From: Chloroflexota bacterium
GTDB lineage: Bacteria > Chloroflexota > Anaerolineae > Promineifilales > Promineifilaceae
Direction: 5' to 3'
DNA: 12,307 nt
Assembly (NCBI GenBank): GCA_024223125.1
Contig: JAAEOP010000284.1
Span: 1 to 12,307 of the forward strand
Position 1 is the first letter of the stretch, and every line of letters starts with the position of its first letter. Positions 1 to 7,257 of the stretch are shown here, piece after piece. A model generated the notes under the pieces. It saw only the letters and a program-made list of their open reading frames with translations, searched no databases and was not told where the DNA came from. The position numbers and the translations under genes were made by a program.

Positions 1-1173
1 CATAATCAGCCGTCGCCGGATGTCAATAATATCAGCCATCGGCTCATTCCCTACCGGGCAAACGCGCACACAAGCGTAACAAGTAGTGCAAGACCAAACC
101 GCTTCTGGGCTAATCATGTGGTCTGTCATCACTTTTGACGAGGCTCCCCCTTTGGCCAGAGTCAGAAAATCCTCGTTAAAAAGATACCGTTTATTGATCT
201 CCAACGCCGCAGGAGAGAGAGAAAGTCCTTGCGAGTGTGCTGGACAAACGTCATGACAGCGATTACACATGATGCAGGAATACCCATCCAACAACCGAGA
301 CCAGGCTAAATCTTGCAACACGGCCGCACCCGGTTTCACATCATCGGCCGCGCCAGCCGGTACAGCCGGGTCTAGCTCCCCTCGTGGATTTTGCTTGGCG
401 AAGCCCAAATTGAGCGGCGCAATCATCAAATGCACATGCTTACTGCGAATAAAGTAAGGGAAGAAGATGACGATGAGGCCAATTGCCAGCCACCAGGTCA
501 GGTGTGTCAATGTGGTTATGGCGCCATCAGACAAACCGGTAAAGAGATTGGCGTACAAGCTGGCAAAGGGCATGAAGGAATCAGAACGGCCGTTTTCCGC
601 CAACCGTAAGGCCTGTCCCGTGAACCGTGCCCCGACATGAATAAGAATGAAGATACCTACAATGAGTGAGTCTGTCTTAATCCACCCTTTTTGCACTTTG
701 GGGTGCAGGAGGACGCCATCGTTAAACAGCAGCCGTTTGTCATTGCCCAAAAAGCGGCGCACCAAAAAAGCAATCATGCCGATGAGGGTTAATACGCTTA
801 AAATATCGGCCGTGAGGTTAAACAGATTAACCAAAATTGCCGGTGCGTTGGGCAAAGCTTCGCCACCATAAATCAATTCAAAACCGGGTGCAAACCCTTC
901 CAGGAGATCAGTGACGTTGACCAAAAAGTAGAAGCTGAAGCCAAAGAAGATGAAGGCGTGAAAGGTACTCAAGACAGGACGCGCACGAAAGATTGTCCGT
1001 TGTAAACCGACATCTATAAAGGCTTTGATGAATTGGGGGAGTAGATTTTTGAGTGGTGGGGCGGCACGGCCGTTACGCACAATGTTATATATGCCATAAA
1101 ATCCATAAACTGTCAGCCCGCCAAAAGCCAAGACCAGAATTAAGAAAATAAATTGTTCAGTTGTGGACAGCAC
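1..1173 (-). CDS. Membrane Fe-S oxidoreductase, ETF:menaquinone oxidoreductase (EMO/EtfD/HdrD) type, 3' end outside window
   Basis: Predicted to move electrons from EtfAB into the quinone pool at the cytoplasmic membrane. Seen: GTG start at 1173 behind a strong GGAGGAG ribosome site; about 391 codons, with the frame still open at the left edge. The N-terminal ~250 residues form a NarI-like membrane domain with hydrophobic segments near residues 8-30, 68-90, 115-138, 167-183 and 220-241. Histidines near 71, 178, 223 and 245-247 are candidate haem b ligands. Two ferredoxin motifs follow, CIMCNRCHDVCP near 299-310 and CTTCYACVRVCP near 361-372. In this family one or two CCG domains come next and would lie beyond the window. 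It follows etfA after an 84-base spacer. Family knowledge: such proteins act as ETF:menaquinone oxidoreductases in mycobacteria and syntrophs. The specific partner here is inferred from the neighbours. Confidence 0.85.
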   Translation of the reverse strand, partial: MLSTTEQFIFLILVLAFGGLTVYGFYGIYNIVRNGRAAPPLKNLLPQFIKAFIDVGLQRTIFRARPVLSTFHAFIFFGFSFYFLVNVTDLLEGFAPGFELIYGGEALPNAPAILVNLFNLTADILSVLTLIGMIAFLVRRFLGNDKRLLFNDGVLLHPKVQKGWIKTDSLIVGIFILIHVGARFTGQALRLAENGRSDSFMPFASLYANLFTGLSDGAITTLTHLTWWLAIGLIVIFFPYFIRSKHVHLMIAPLNLGFAKQNPRGELDPAVPAGAADDVKPGAAVLQDLAWSRLLDGYSCIMCNRCHDVCPAHSQGLSLSPAALEINKRYLFNEDFLTLAKGGASSKVMTDHMISPEAVWSCTTCYACVRVCPVGNEPMADIIDIRRRLIM

Positions 1174-1191
1174 TTAACGTCTCCTCCTCTT

Positions 1192-1246
1192 TTGGTGGAT
1201 AGTGGTGGTTGGTGGTTTGTTACCAGCCACTATCCACCAACCACCG
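1192..1246. repeat. Inverted repeat in spacer between etfA and the membrane oxidoreductase
   Basis: Arms 1192-1205 (TTGGTGGATAGTGG) and 1227-1240 are perfect 14-base complements. A second overlapping pairing (about 1203-1212 with 1236-1245) is possible because the spacer is built from repeated GTGGT words. A hairpin here could stabilise or pause the transcript. No T-run follows, so it is not an obvious terminator. Confidence 0.75.
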
Positions 1247-1257
1247 ACCACTTCTTA

Positions 1258-2211
1258 CTACAACTCTTCCAGCATTGCTTCGGCCAGGTCAAAAAGATCG
1301 CAGGTTGTACCGTAATGGGCTACATCAAAAATAGGAGCATTGGCATCGGTGTTGACAGCGATAATACATTCGGCATCTTTCATTCCTTCCAGATGTTCCG
1401 GTGCGCCGGAAATACCCAACATCAGATAAAGTTTGGGTTTAACAGACACGCCAGATTTACCCACTTGTCGTGTCTTGGGCAGCCAGCCGGCATCAGTGAT
1501 AGGACGTGAGGCAGCCACGACCGCGCCTAACGCTTCGGCCAATTCTTCGGCCAACTCAATATCATCTTCACCGCCAATGCCCCGCCCGACTGCTACCAAT
1601 TTGTCTTCGGCCGTAATGTCAATATCGCCACTCTCAGGCCGATTTAGATGGACGAAGCGGGTTTTGAGATCATCCAGGGAAACGGGGGCTGCGATTTGCT
1701 CCACGGCCGTATTTCCCCGCCCCGCCTCTACCGGAAATACGCCAGCGAGTACGGCCGTCACCACCCCATCTCCTTCAGGTGCAACCACGGCCGTCAGCTT
1801 ACCCGCATACAAATTACTCGTTACCGTCAAGTCGCCGCCAGCGGCCGCCATATCGGCCGTAAAAGCCACAAAATCCTGCTCCGTCTTCACCGCCAGCCAG
1901 GCCGCCAAATCCATCCCCATCGCCGTCGAGCCAATCAGCGTCAGGCGAGGCGATTTCTCGGCCGTCAGAGCAGCCAGGACCTTTCCATACGTTTCCGGGT
2001 TAAAATTAGCTAGCGCCGGGTCATCAACATAAATAGTGGCGTCAGAAGCAAACGTCCCGGCCGCATCAGCCATACCGCTGCCCAGCATCACAGCCGTCGC
2101 CTGACCGCCCAAAGCCCCAGCCAGTTCCTTCGCCTTTCCCACCATCTCATAAGAAATATCAGCCACACGGCCGTCCAAATGTTCCGTAATTACAAGCACA
2201 TCGTTACCCAT
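1258..2211 (-). CDS. etfA: Electron transfer flavoprotein alpha subunit
   Basis: Alpha subunit of the FAD-carrying electron transfer flavoprotein, 317 residues. The C-terminal FAD domain is unmistakable: VGRGIGG, then ASRPITDAGWLPKTRQVGKSG, KPKLYLMLGISGAPEHLEGM and AVNTDANAPIFDVAHYGTTCDLFD. I place the start at 2211 (MGNDVLVITEH) because GGAGAGGTG lies just upstream and because the 21 extra residues of the longer frame (to 2274) are translated from a spacer inverted repeat. The partner etfB lies immediately upstream and the membrane oxidoreductase immediately downstream, so the pair probably takes electrons from the sHdr complex and delivers them to the membrane. Family and role as ETF-alpha are very likely; the electron donor is inferred from context. 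Confidence 0.96.
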   Translation of the reverse strand: MGNDVLVITEHLDGRVADISYEMVGKAKELAGALGGQATAVMLGSGMADAAGTFASDATIYVDDPALANFNPETYGKVLAALTAEKSPRLTLIGSTAMGMDLAAWLAVKTEQDFVAFTADMAAAGGDLTVTSNLYAGKLTAVVAPEGDGVVTAVLAGVFPVEAGRGNTAVEQIAAPVSLDDLKTRFVHLNRPESGDIDITAEDKLVAVGRGIGGEDDIELAEELAEALGAVVAASRPITDAGWLPKTRQVGKSGVSVKPKLYLMLGISGAPEHLEGMKDAECIIAVNTDANAPIFDVAHYGTTCDLFDLAEAMLEEL

Positions 2212-2231
2212 CGCACCTCTCCATTTTGGAT

Positions 2232-2272
2232 TTCGGATTGCAGATTGCGGGATGAATCCGAATTCTGCAATC
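2232..2272. repeat. Inverted repeats in the etfB-etfA spacer
   Basis: Two alternative stems: 2232-2239 with 2255-2262 (TTCGGATT/AATCCGAA) and 2236-2244 with 2264-2272 (GATTGCAGA/TCTGCAATC). They fill most of the 59 bases between etfB stop and etfA start. The words resemble those in the hyp-shdrA spacer at 6082-6144. Confidence 0.65.
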
Positions 2273-3035
2273 AAACCAGTCCTTTCTCCCGAATAATCTC
2301 AATAATCTTCTGCGCCACATCTTCCGCTTCGCCTTTTATCATCTCGGCGTGACCGGCAGCCACGGGTTTTGCCATTTCTTTGATGGGGACGGGATCGAAT
2401 TCATCTTCCTCAGCTTCAATTTCTTCGATTTTGGCCGTTTTTGCCATTTGCCGAATTCTGCTTACGGGCGCATACCGGGGGAATTGGCTGGCCGCTTGAA
2501 TACCGACAACCAGGGGTAGGCTAACTTTATATTCGGCCGTGACCCCGCCCGCAAACTCCTTCTCCACCGTCGCTGTACCGGCAATCGCCCGCATATTCAC
2601 CACCACACCCACATAAGGCATATCCAGGTGCGCCGCCAGCATCGGGCCAATCTGCCCATTCAAATCATCAATCGCCTGCACCCCTGTCAACACAATATCA
2701 GGCGACATCTCTTTTATCGCGTCGGCCAGCAGCCGTGCCTGGTCGCGGGATTCAAGAGGCGGTTCAAAGTCGCCCACAATTTTGACCGCTTTGTCTGCCC
2801 CTTTTGCCAACGCCGTGTACAACACATTGTCCAACTCTTCAATGATGTCAATACCAACGGCCGTTACCTCGCCACCACTGGCCTCGCGCACTAGGGCCGC
2901 CTGTTCAATGGCCTGTTCATCCCACTCACTGAGCGCGAAATCAATCATATCAAAGTCCAAATTCGTCCCCTCATCATTCAATTCCAGCTCATCCGCCAGA
3001 CTGGGAACATGTTTAATCGCTACAACTATGTTCAT
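2271..3035 (-). CDS. etfB: Electron transfer flavoprotein beta subunit
   Basis: Beta subunit of electron transfer flavoprotein, 254 residues, starting MNIVVAIKHVPSL as is usual for the family. The start at 3035 is preferred over the frame's first ATG (3068) because TAGGAGGAATT sits at the right distance upstream. The nucleotide-binding segment reads TGVQAIDDLNGQIGP. Bifurcating EtfB proteins, as I know them, usually have a DGDTAQ-like sequence here, so a non-bifurcating ETF is more likely, although this is judged by eye. Cofactor expectations from the family: AMP in beta, FAD in alpha. It precedes etfA and lies downstream of the toxin-antitoxin pair, so it may have its own promoter within 3036-3320. 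Confidence 0.96.
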   Translation of the reverse strand: MNIVVAIKHVPSLADELELNDEGTNLDFDMIDFALSEWDEQAIEQAALVREASGGEVTAVGIDIIEELDNVLYTALAKGADKAVKIVGDFEPPLESRDQARLLADAIKEMSPDIVLTGVQAIDDLNGQIGPMLAAHLDMPYVGVVVNMRAIAGTATVEKEFAGGVTAEYKVSLPLVVGIQAASQFPRYAPVSRIRQMAKTAKIEEIEAEEDEFDPVPIKEMAKPVAAGHAEMIKGEAEDVAQKIIEIIREKGLV

Positions 3036-3049
3036 TAATTCAATTCCTC

Positions 3050-3235
3050 CTAAAAATTTGGTTTCCATACTGAAATAAACAAGAAATCAGGAAATTCTTC
3101 CGGTTTTGTTACAGAGCGCCACTTCATAGTATTTGGCATGGAGTCAACTTCCTCATTCCATTTAACTACGCTTGGCGCAGGATATATAAATCCAAGTACC
3201 CACAAGGCGACTATCAGCTTCTGCAAAGGCAACAA
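3050..3235 (-). CDS. Possible small protein of unknown function upstream of etfB
   Basis: Weak candidate of 61 residues from a TTG start with no clear ribosome site; the frame is open back to a TGA at 3295. A hydrophobic stretch (LIVALWVLGFIYPAP) is followed by a polar tail containing VVKWNEEVDSMP and ending FISVWKPNF. Its TAG stop is embedded in the TAGGAGG ribosome site of etfB, the arrangement of a coupled upstream gene. Against it: no good start codon, and a different frame holds an ATG (3290) that opens 42 codons. It could be a small membrane-anchored protein, a remnant brought in with the toxin-antitoxin pair, or chance. Confidence 0.3.
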   Translation of the reverse strand: MLPLQKLIVALWVLGFIYPAPSVVKWNEEVDSMPNTMKWRSVTKPEEFPDFLFISVWKPNF

Positions 3236-3320
3236 GATGAATTTCTTTTTGCAAAAACCATTTGTTGATATGAGGGAGTATTTTTTCCATCGTCACTCAT
3301 CTGAGTTTATTCGGTCAGCT
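3236..3320. other. AT-rich spacer without a recognised gene
   Basis: Together with the weak small ORF next to it, 3036-3320 forms about 285 bases with no confident gene between the toxin and etfB. I see no clear terminator. A promoter for etfBA may lie here, but I could not find convincing -35/-10 boxes. Confidence 0.5.
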
Positions 3321-3590
3321 TTATCTAAAAAGATCGGCATGAGTTCCAGTTCTAATCAGAATCAGTTCATCCTCCGTCAATTCGTAGATCAATAGCCAGT
3401 CTGGTTCAATGTGACATTCACGAGACCCTTTATAACCGCCACTAAGTGCATGATCACGATATTTGGCTTCTAACCGTTGACCTTTTGCCAATTGATTGAT
3501 GATCAGCCTGAAAGCTTTAAACTGTTTGCCACGTTTCTTTGCACGTTTAACATCCTTCTTAAAACGTGTTGTTTGTTCAATCTTCCTCAT
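3321..3590 (-). CDS. RelE/ParE-superfamily mRNA interferase toxin, YafQ-like
   Basis: Ribosome-dependent endoribonuclease toxin of the YafQ type, 89 residues, the usual length. The family core is present: YRDHALSGGYKGSREC, then HIEPDWLLIYEL and RTGTHADLF. His47, His60, Asp64, His84 and Phe88 match in order and spacing the catalytic set known for E. coli YafQ (His50, His63, Asp67, His87, Phe91), so the toxin looks intact. Its ATG overlaps the antitoxin stop (TGATG), so the pair is translationally coupled. It lies inside the sHdr-etf operon in the same orientation, which suggests insertion as a cassette; it has no evident role in sulfur metabolism. Confidence 0.93.
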   Translation of the reverse strand: MRKIEQTTRFKKDVKRAKKRGKQFKAFRLIINQLAKGQRLEAKYRDHALSGGYKGSRECHIEPDWLLIYELTEDELILIRTGTHADLFR

Positions 3591-3850
3591 CAGATGCCTA
3601 AATCTTCAAATAGGCTATCTGTGTCGTCAAAACTGGTTAAATTGCGACGAGCTTCTGCATCATCTAAAGCATCTTGCGTTGCTTTATTGGGTAACTTAAC
3701 TGAGAAGGGCAAGCCACGCTGTAACCCTACCTGTCTGTAAAAAAGCGTAATAGCTTGAGTAGTTGATAAACCAAGTTCCCGAAAAATCTGCTCAGCGCTG
3801 TTTTTTAATTCTGGATCAATTCTTGCTGAAATAACGGCCGTCTTTGCCAT
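3590..3850 (-). CDS. RelB/DinJ-family antitoxin
   Basis: Antitoxin partner of the YafQ-like toxin, 86 residues. The N-terminal ribbon-helix-helix region (AVISARIDPELKNSAEQIFRELGLS, residues 4-28) has the VRARID-type strand of DinJ, followed by QAITLFYRQVGLQRGLPF, a family hallmark. The acidic C-terminus (DDTDSLFEDLGI) should wrap the toxin. The start at 3850 is chosen over 3862 because GGAGG lies five bases upstream. RelB/DinJ proteins usually repress their own promoter, so an operator is expected just upstream. It carries a CGGCCG palindrome (3835-3840) like the surrounding genes. Confidence 0.92.
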   Translation of the reverse strand: MAKTAVISARIDPELKNSAEQIFRELGLSTTQAITLFYRQVGLQRGLPFSVKLPNKATQDALDDAEARRNLTSFDDTDSLFEDLGI

Positions 3851-3929
3851 ATCTGCCTCCATTGCTGAACTTGTAATAAAAATGTATCCTCATTGTACAG
3901 CAACTAGAGGTACATGTATATTCTTTTCT
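3851..3929 (-). promoter_or_regulatory. Candidate promoter and operator of the toxin-antitoxin pair
   Basis: This AT-rich spacer between the fusion-gene stop and the antitoxin start contains a weak sigma70-like pair on the minus strand: TTGCTG, 17 bases, TTTATT. It also holds a perfect 8-base palindrome TACATGTA (3911-3918), which could be a repressor site. These are pattern matches only; neither box is close to consensus. Confidence 0.3.
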
Positions 3930-5207
3930 TTACCCATTCATCGCCTGATCCAGCAATTCTAAAATATCCAGCACTTTTAGCTGGTCATTGTCTGTACTCT
4001 TGGCCGCGTCCTCAAAACGGGACACTTCAAAAGGACAGCAAACCGCCAACACCTCAGCCCCGTAAGCGGCCGCTTCCAACACACGCCGTTCAGAAAGACG
4101 CATCGTGGTGTGGTTTTGGGTAAAGGAGTCCAGCCACATACCGCCGCCGCCGCCGCCGCAGCAATACCCATTTTCACGGCAGCGACCCATCTCCACCAAC
4201 TCCAAACCCGGAATGGCTTGTAACAAGTCACGGGGGGCGTCATATTCATTGTGATGCCGTCCCAAATAACAAGGATCATGGAAAGTGACTTTGGCGTTAA
4301 CCTCATACTTGAGCAGCGGTTTGAGCTTATCCATATGCTGCATCAAAAATTGAGTGTAGTGCAAAACGGGGCGTTCAAACCCCAGTTTAGGATACTCTTT
4401 TTTGAAGGCGTTGAGGGCATGGGGGCCAGTGACAACCATCGTGTTCCATTCATATTTATTGAACATGGCGATATTGTGTTCAGCCATCATCTCAAAGAGA
4501 CCGCTTTCACCGGACAGCCGCTGCGTGTCGCCGTCATCCTTCTCTTCAGGGCCGAGGATACCAAAATCAATGTCCAGGGCGTTGAAAATGCGAGCGGCCG
4601 CTAAAGCGGCATCAATCCCCCGCGGATGGTAGGAGGGATAGGAACCGACGTACCATAAAACATCTACCGGCTGTTTGTGCTTTTTCAAAATGGGTATGGG
4701 CACATCTGATTTCTTTGTCCAGGCGGCTCGTTTACGCTGCCCCTGCCCCAACGGATTGCCAAATTTGGCCGTGTCTTCAAATGCTTTTTGTAGTTCATCG
4801 GGAACTGCGCCACTCAAAACGGCTTGTTCGCGCACGGCCGGCATAATTTGCACCATATCTACTTCTTTCTTGCAAACACGCAGGCAGTTGGCGCAGGTCG
4901 TACAAAGCCATAGTTCCGGCGATTCTGCCAAATCAGTTCCTGTTTGGGCCAGGCGATATAATCTGCGCGGGCCATAATTTCCCACCATATCTACCGGGCA
5001 AACTGGTGTACAACTGGCGCATTGGTAGCACCAGGCAAAAGATTCACCGCCAGACAAATCGGCAACTTTATAAATCATTTCCGGCGTATATTCCCAGATA
5101 ACCCGTTCTGTAAACATGCGGTTCCAGGGGCCAGAGATGTCTACACCATCAATAATGGCGGTTTCTTTTTCTAAAATGGCATCAACTTTATCAAGTCCAG
5201 CGTCCAT
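3930..5207 (-). CDS. shdrB3: HdrC-HdrB fusion of the sHdr complex (sHdrB3-like)
   Basis: 425-residue fusion of an HdrC-like ferredoxin part and two CCG domains. Seen: two [4Fe-4S] motifs, Cys60/63/66/70 and Cys102/105/108/112. The second CCG domain is complete: FHDPCYLG at Cys313, Cys343, CCGGGGGG at Cys349-350 and VCCPF at Cys390-391. In the first CCG domain the cysteine positions are replaced (GSYPSYHPR, EKDDGD, GPHALNAF), so it should bind no cluster. The ribosome site AGGAG precedes the ATG at 5207. It sits after hyp, where type I sHdr loci have separate hdrC2 and hdrB2; I take it as the type II equivalent, likely wiring sHdr to EtfAB. Fold is certain; subunit name and partner are inferred. 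Confidence 0.88.
   Translation of the reverse strand: MDAGLDKVDAILEKETAIIDGVDISGPWNRMFTERVIWEYTPEMIYKVADLSGGESFAWCYQCASCTPVCPVDMVGNYGPRRLYRLAQTGTDLAESPELWLCTTCANCLRVCKKEVDMVQIMPAVREQAVLSGAVPDELQKAFEDTAKFGNPLGQGQRKRAAWTKKSDVPIPILKKHKQPVDVLWYVGSYPSYHPRGIDAALAAARIFNALDIDFGILGPEEKDDGDTQRLSGESGLFEMMAEHNIAMFNKYEWNTMVVTGPHALNAFKKEYPKLGFERPVLHYTQFLMQHMDKLKPLLKYEVNAKVTFHDPCYLGRHHNEYDAPRDLLQAIPGLELVEMGRCRENGYCCGGGGGGMWLDSFTQNHTTMRLSERRVLEAAAYGAEVLAVCCPFEVSRFEDAAKSTDNDQLKVLDILELLDQAMNG
4142..4159. repeat. (CCG)n trinucleotide run inside the CCG-domain cluster motif
   Basis: About five CCG units encode the glycine run following Cys349-Cys350. Length is the same as the usual CCGxGGGxMW motif, so the frame and motif are intact, but the run is prone to slippage. 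Confidence 0.7.
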
Positions 5208-5224
5208 TCTTTTCTCCTGTTTTT

Positions 5225-5279
5225 AGTGTGCAATGTGCAGTGTGCAGTTTTCAGTGTGCAGTCTGATCACTGAAAACTG
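5225..5279. repeat. Repeat-rich spacer between hyp and the fusion gene
   Basis: AGTGTGCA-type words are repeated about three times (5225-5262), and CAGTTTTCAGT (5245-5255) has a perfect complement at 5269-5279. On the transcript this gives a hairpin just before the ribosome site of the fusion gene. Confidence 0.7.
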
Positions 5280-5290
5280 AATACTGATTA

Positions 5291-6070
5291 CTATTTACCG
5301 GTTACTTTCGGCAATCCTAGTAAGCGGCGCATCAAATTAGGCAAGGTCGGCAGTAAGCGATTGTATTCCCGGCTGAGTCGCCAGTTGGTAACGCCATAGA
5401 GGTAGATGCTGTAGGTGCAGGCCAGAAATACATCGGGGGCAAAGGCATTGTGCTGGGGCAGTTCTGTCAATTCAGGGGTGAGCAGGCCGGTTTTTTCGGC
5501 AAAACTCATGGCCACGGCCGTAACCGACCCCACCCGCATATACTCTTCTGCCAACGTATCCGCTACTAAATTATGCGTACTGCCCACCAGCAAAGGCAAA
5601 ACACCCGTTTGCGTTTTGGCATCCCACACCCAGCGTGTCCACAACCATTGACTGCGTGGGGCGGCATTGTGCAATAATCCGCTTGCCAGTTCCAGGCGTA
5701 AGCGGATGTCAAAATTGCCCAACTTTTCTACAAAATCCGCAAAACGATAAGGAACTGGTTTTTTGTCCTGGAGGAGTTCTTGAACGGGAACAGCTATTGC
5801 TATTCTGTCTAACCCTGCCAGCAACGCCCGTGCCTTTTTACGCGACGGCGTTACCGCGTGTGCCACCCAGGCTAATTCATCCTGGCCCCATGCAGATGGT
5901 TCAGCCAGCGCCTCGGCAAACTGTTCCTGACGCGCCGCCAATTCGGCCGCAATGGCAACCAAATCGGCCGTATCCACCTGCCCAAAAGACTCTGCCAACA
6001 TTTCCAGCAGTTCTGGGTCTTCCGGGCCGATTTTGTCCTTCTTGATGTGGCTTACAAATCCCAATTCCAT
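5291..6070 (-). CDS. sHdr-locus 'Hyp' protein, function unknown
   Basis: About 259 residues with no cofactor motif I recognise: no cysteine clusters, no membrane segment, no signal peptide. Identification rests on position: sHdr clusters carry a conserved hypothetical gene directly after shdrA and before the hdrC2/B2 or B3 genes, as here. Visible traits are an acidic N-terminal helix-rich part (PELLEMLAESFGQ), a middle with WLWTRWVWDA, then LPLLVGSTHNLVADTLAEEYMRVG, and a basic C-terminus with LMRRLLGLPKV. I start at 6070 (MELGFVSHIKK), because the 20 extra residues of the longer frame (ATG at 6130) are translated from spacer repeat sequence; neither ATG has a strong ribosome site. It is probably a structural part of the sHdr assembly. 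Confidence 0.7.
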   Translation of the reverse strand: MELGFVSHIKKDKIGPEDPELLEMLAESFGQVDTADLVAIAAELAARQEQFAEALAEPSAWGQDELAWVAHAVTPSRKKARALLAGLDRIAIAVPVQELLQDKKPVPYRFADFVEKLGNFDIRLRLELASGLLHNAAPRSQWLWTRWVWDAKTQTGVLPLLVGSTHNLVADTLAEEYMRVGSVTAVAMSFAEKTGLLTPELTELPQHNAFAPDVFLACTYSIYLYGVTNWRLSREYNRLLPTLPNLMRRLLGLPKVTGK

Positions 6071-6081
6071 TTGATTTTGGA

Positions 6082-6144
6082 GTTCGGAATTCAGAATTCG
6101 GAGAGCAGGTTCAGATTCCGCAATCCGCATTCTGCAATCCGAAC
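6082..6144. repeat. Inverted repeats in the shdrA-hyp spacer
   Basis: Outer arms GTTCGGA (6082-6088) and TCCGAAC (6138-6144) are complementary, and AGAATTCGGA (6093-6102) pairs with 6124-6133 with one mismatch. The words (TTCGGATT, TCTGCAATC) recur in the etfB-etfA spacer. Confidence 0.6.
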
Positions 6145-7194
6145 TTATTTCGCTCTACGAATGGCCGAGATAGCCCGCGCCGCTGCCAAACCGGCAGACG
6201 AGAAAGTGTCGTCCAGGTCGGCCGGGCCAGAAGCGGCGCCAACGACGAATACGCCGGGGCGGGATGTTGCCACCGGGTCAATGCCTGTGGAGCCACCGGC
6301 AGCAATGTAACCATATTTGTTTTGCTCAATATTAAGGGTCGCAGCCATGGCTCGCGTCCCGACGCTTGGCTCCATGCCTACTGAAAGCACCGCCAAATCT
6401 AGTTCTACTTCCATCGGCCGTCCCATCGTCGTATCTTCACCACGCGCCAGTAAGCGATCCCCTTTAGGCAAAATCTCGCTCACCAATCCTTTTACATAAT
6501 TGACACGGTATTTTTCCTGCGCGGGCCAATATAGTTCATTTTCCCAATAGCCATACATGCGCATATCAATATAAAAAATCATGACTCGGCTGTCGGGCAG
6601 CTGTTCCCGCACTTCGATAGCCTGTTTGCTGGCGATGCCACAACACACTTTGGAACAAAACTCGTTCCCGATTTGGCGGTCGCGGGAACCGACGCATTGG
6701 ATAAAGGCTACCCGTTCAGGCGCTTTACCGGTAGACGGCCGTACCACCTGCTCAACCTTCAACATCCCCTCCAAATCCGCAATCGTAATCACATCAGGGA
6801 GAGAGTAATAATTATAATATTGTGTCTCACGGCCGGGATCAAAATGTTGAAAGCCCGTCGCCAAAATAACCGCGCCCGCCTCCACTGTTTTGCTGCCGCT
6901 GCCATTCTGAATGGTAGCGGCAAAGTTGCCCACCTCGCCGGTCAACCCGGCTACCGTGCAGCTTGTCAACAGTTCCACGTTGTCTGAATCGATCGCGGCG
7001 GCCGCCAATTCCCCAAGCGCCTCTTCAGAATCACGAAAATGGTGGGTCAATTTGGCATAATTAGACTCATCCGGCATTCCGCCTACCCGATCACGCTTTT
7101 CAATTAAAACGGCCGTATATCCCAAATCAGCCACAGTTCGAGCTGCTTCCAACCCGGCCGGCCCCGCTCCAATAACAAGCACATTATCCGACAT
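6145..7194 (-). CDS. shdrA: sHdrA, FAD and [4Fe-4S] subunit of the sulfur-oxidising Hdr-like complex
   Basis: Flavoprotein core of the sHdr complex, about 349 residues, much shorter than methanogen HdrA, as expected for sHdrA. Seen: N-terminal FAD-binding VIGAGPAGLEAA and LIEKRDRVGG; ATGFQHFDPG; the cluster motif FIQCVGSRD followed by FCSKVCC (Cys168, Cys181, Cys185, Cys186, counting from the first ATG); and the second FAD-binding motif ending GVFVVGAASGPADLDDTFSSAGLAAA. No extra ferredoxin inserts are seen. Two ATGs occur in tandem; the second (7194) is better spaced from AGGAG. It lies between shdrB1 and hyp, the canonical order. Predicted to mediate electron transfer from the sulfur substrate site to the other cofactors. 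Confidence 0.93.
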   Translation of the reverse strand: MSDNVLVIGAGPAGLEAARTVADLGYTAVLIEKRDRVGGMPDESNYAKLTHHFRDSEEALGELAAAAIDSDNVELLTSCTVAGLTGEVGNFAATIQNGSGSKTVEAGAVILATGFQHFDPGRETQYYNYYSLPDVITIADLEGMLKVEQVVRPSTGKAPERVAFIQCVGSRDRQIGNEFCSKVCCGIASKQAIEVREQLPDSRVMIFYIDMRMYGYWENELYWPAQEKYRVNYVKGLVSEILPKGDRLLARGEDTTMGRPMEVELDLAVLSVGMEPSVGTRAMAATLNIEQNKYGYIAAGGSTGIDPVATSRPGVFVVGAASGPADLDDTFSSAGLAAARAISAIRRAK

Positions 7195-7208
7195 CATCCT
7201 CTCCTAGT

Positions 7209-7244
7209 CAGTGTTCAGCAATCAGTAATTGCTCACTGCACACT
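7209..7244. repeat. Inverted repeat in the shdrB1-shdrA spacer
   Basis: CAGTGT (7209-7214) pairs with ACACTG (7239-7244), and inside it AGCAAT (7217-7222) pairs with ATTGCT (7228-7233). It shares the CAGTGTTCAG vocabulary with the spacer upstream of shdrC1. Confidence 0.6.
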
Positions 7245-7257
7245 GAAAACTATTCAC

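Noticed and set aside
269..871. Plus-strand small frames in the left 1.1 kb
   Set aside because: They oppose the partial membrane Fe-S oxidoreductase, whose reading frame is open over the whole stretch with ferredoxin motifs.
1433..2032. 199-codon plus-strand frame opposite etfA
   Set aside because: It is antisense to a certain EtfA and rich in Ser/Ala/Pro of low complexity, as expected for a shadow frame.
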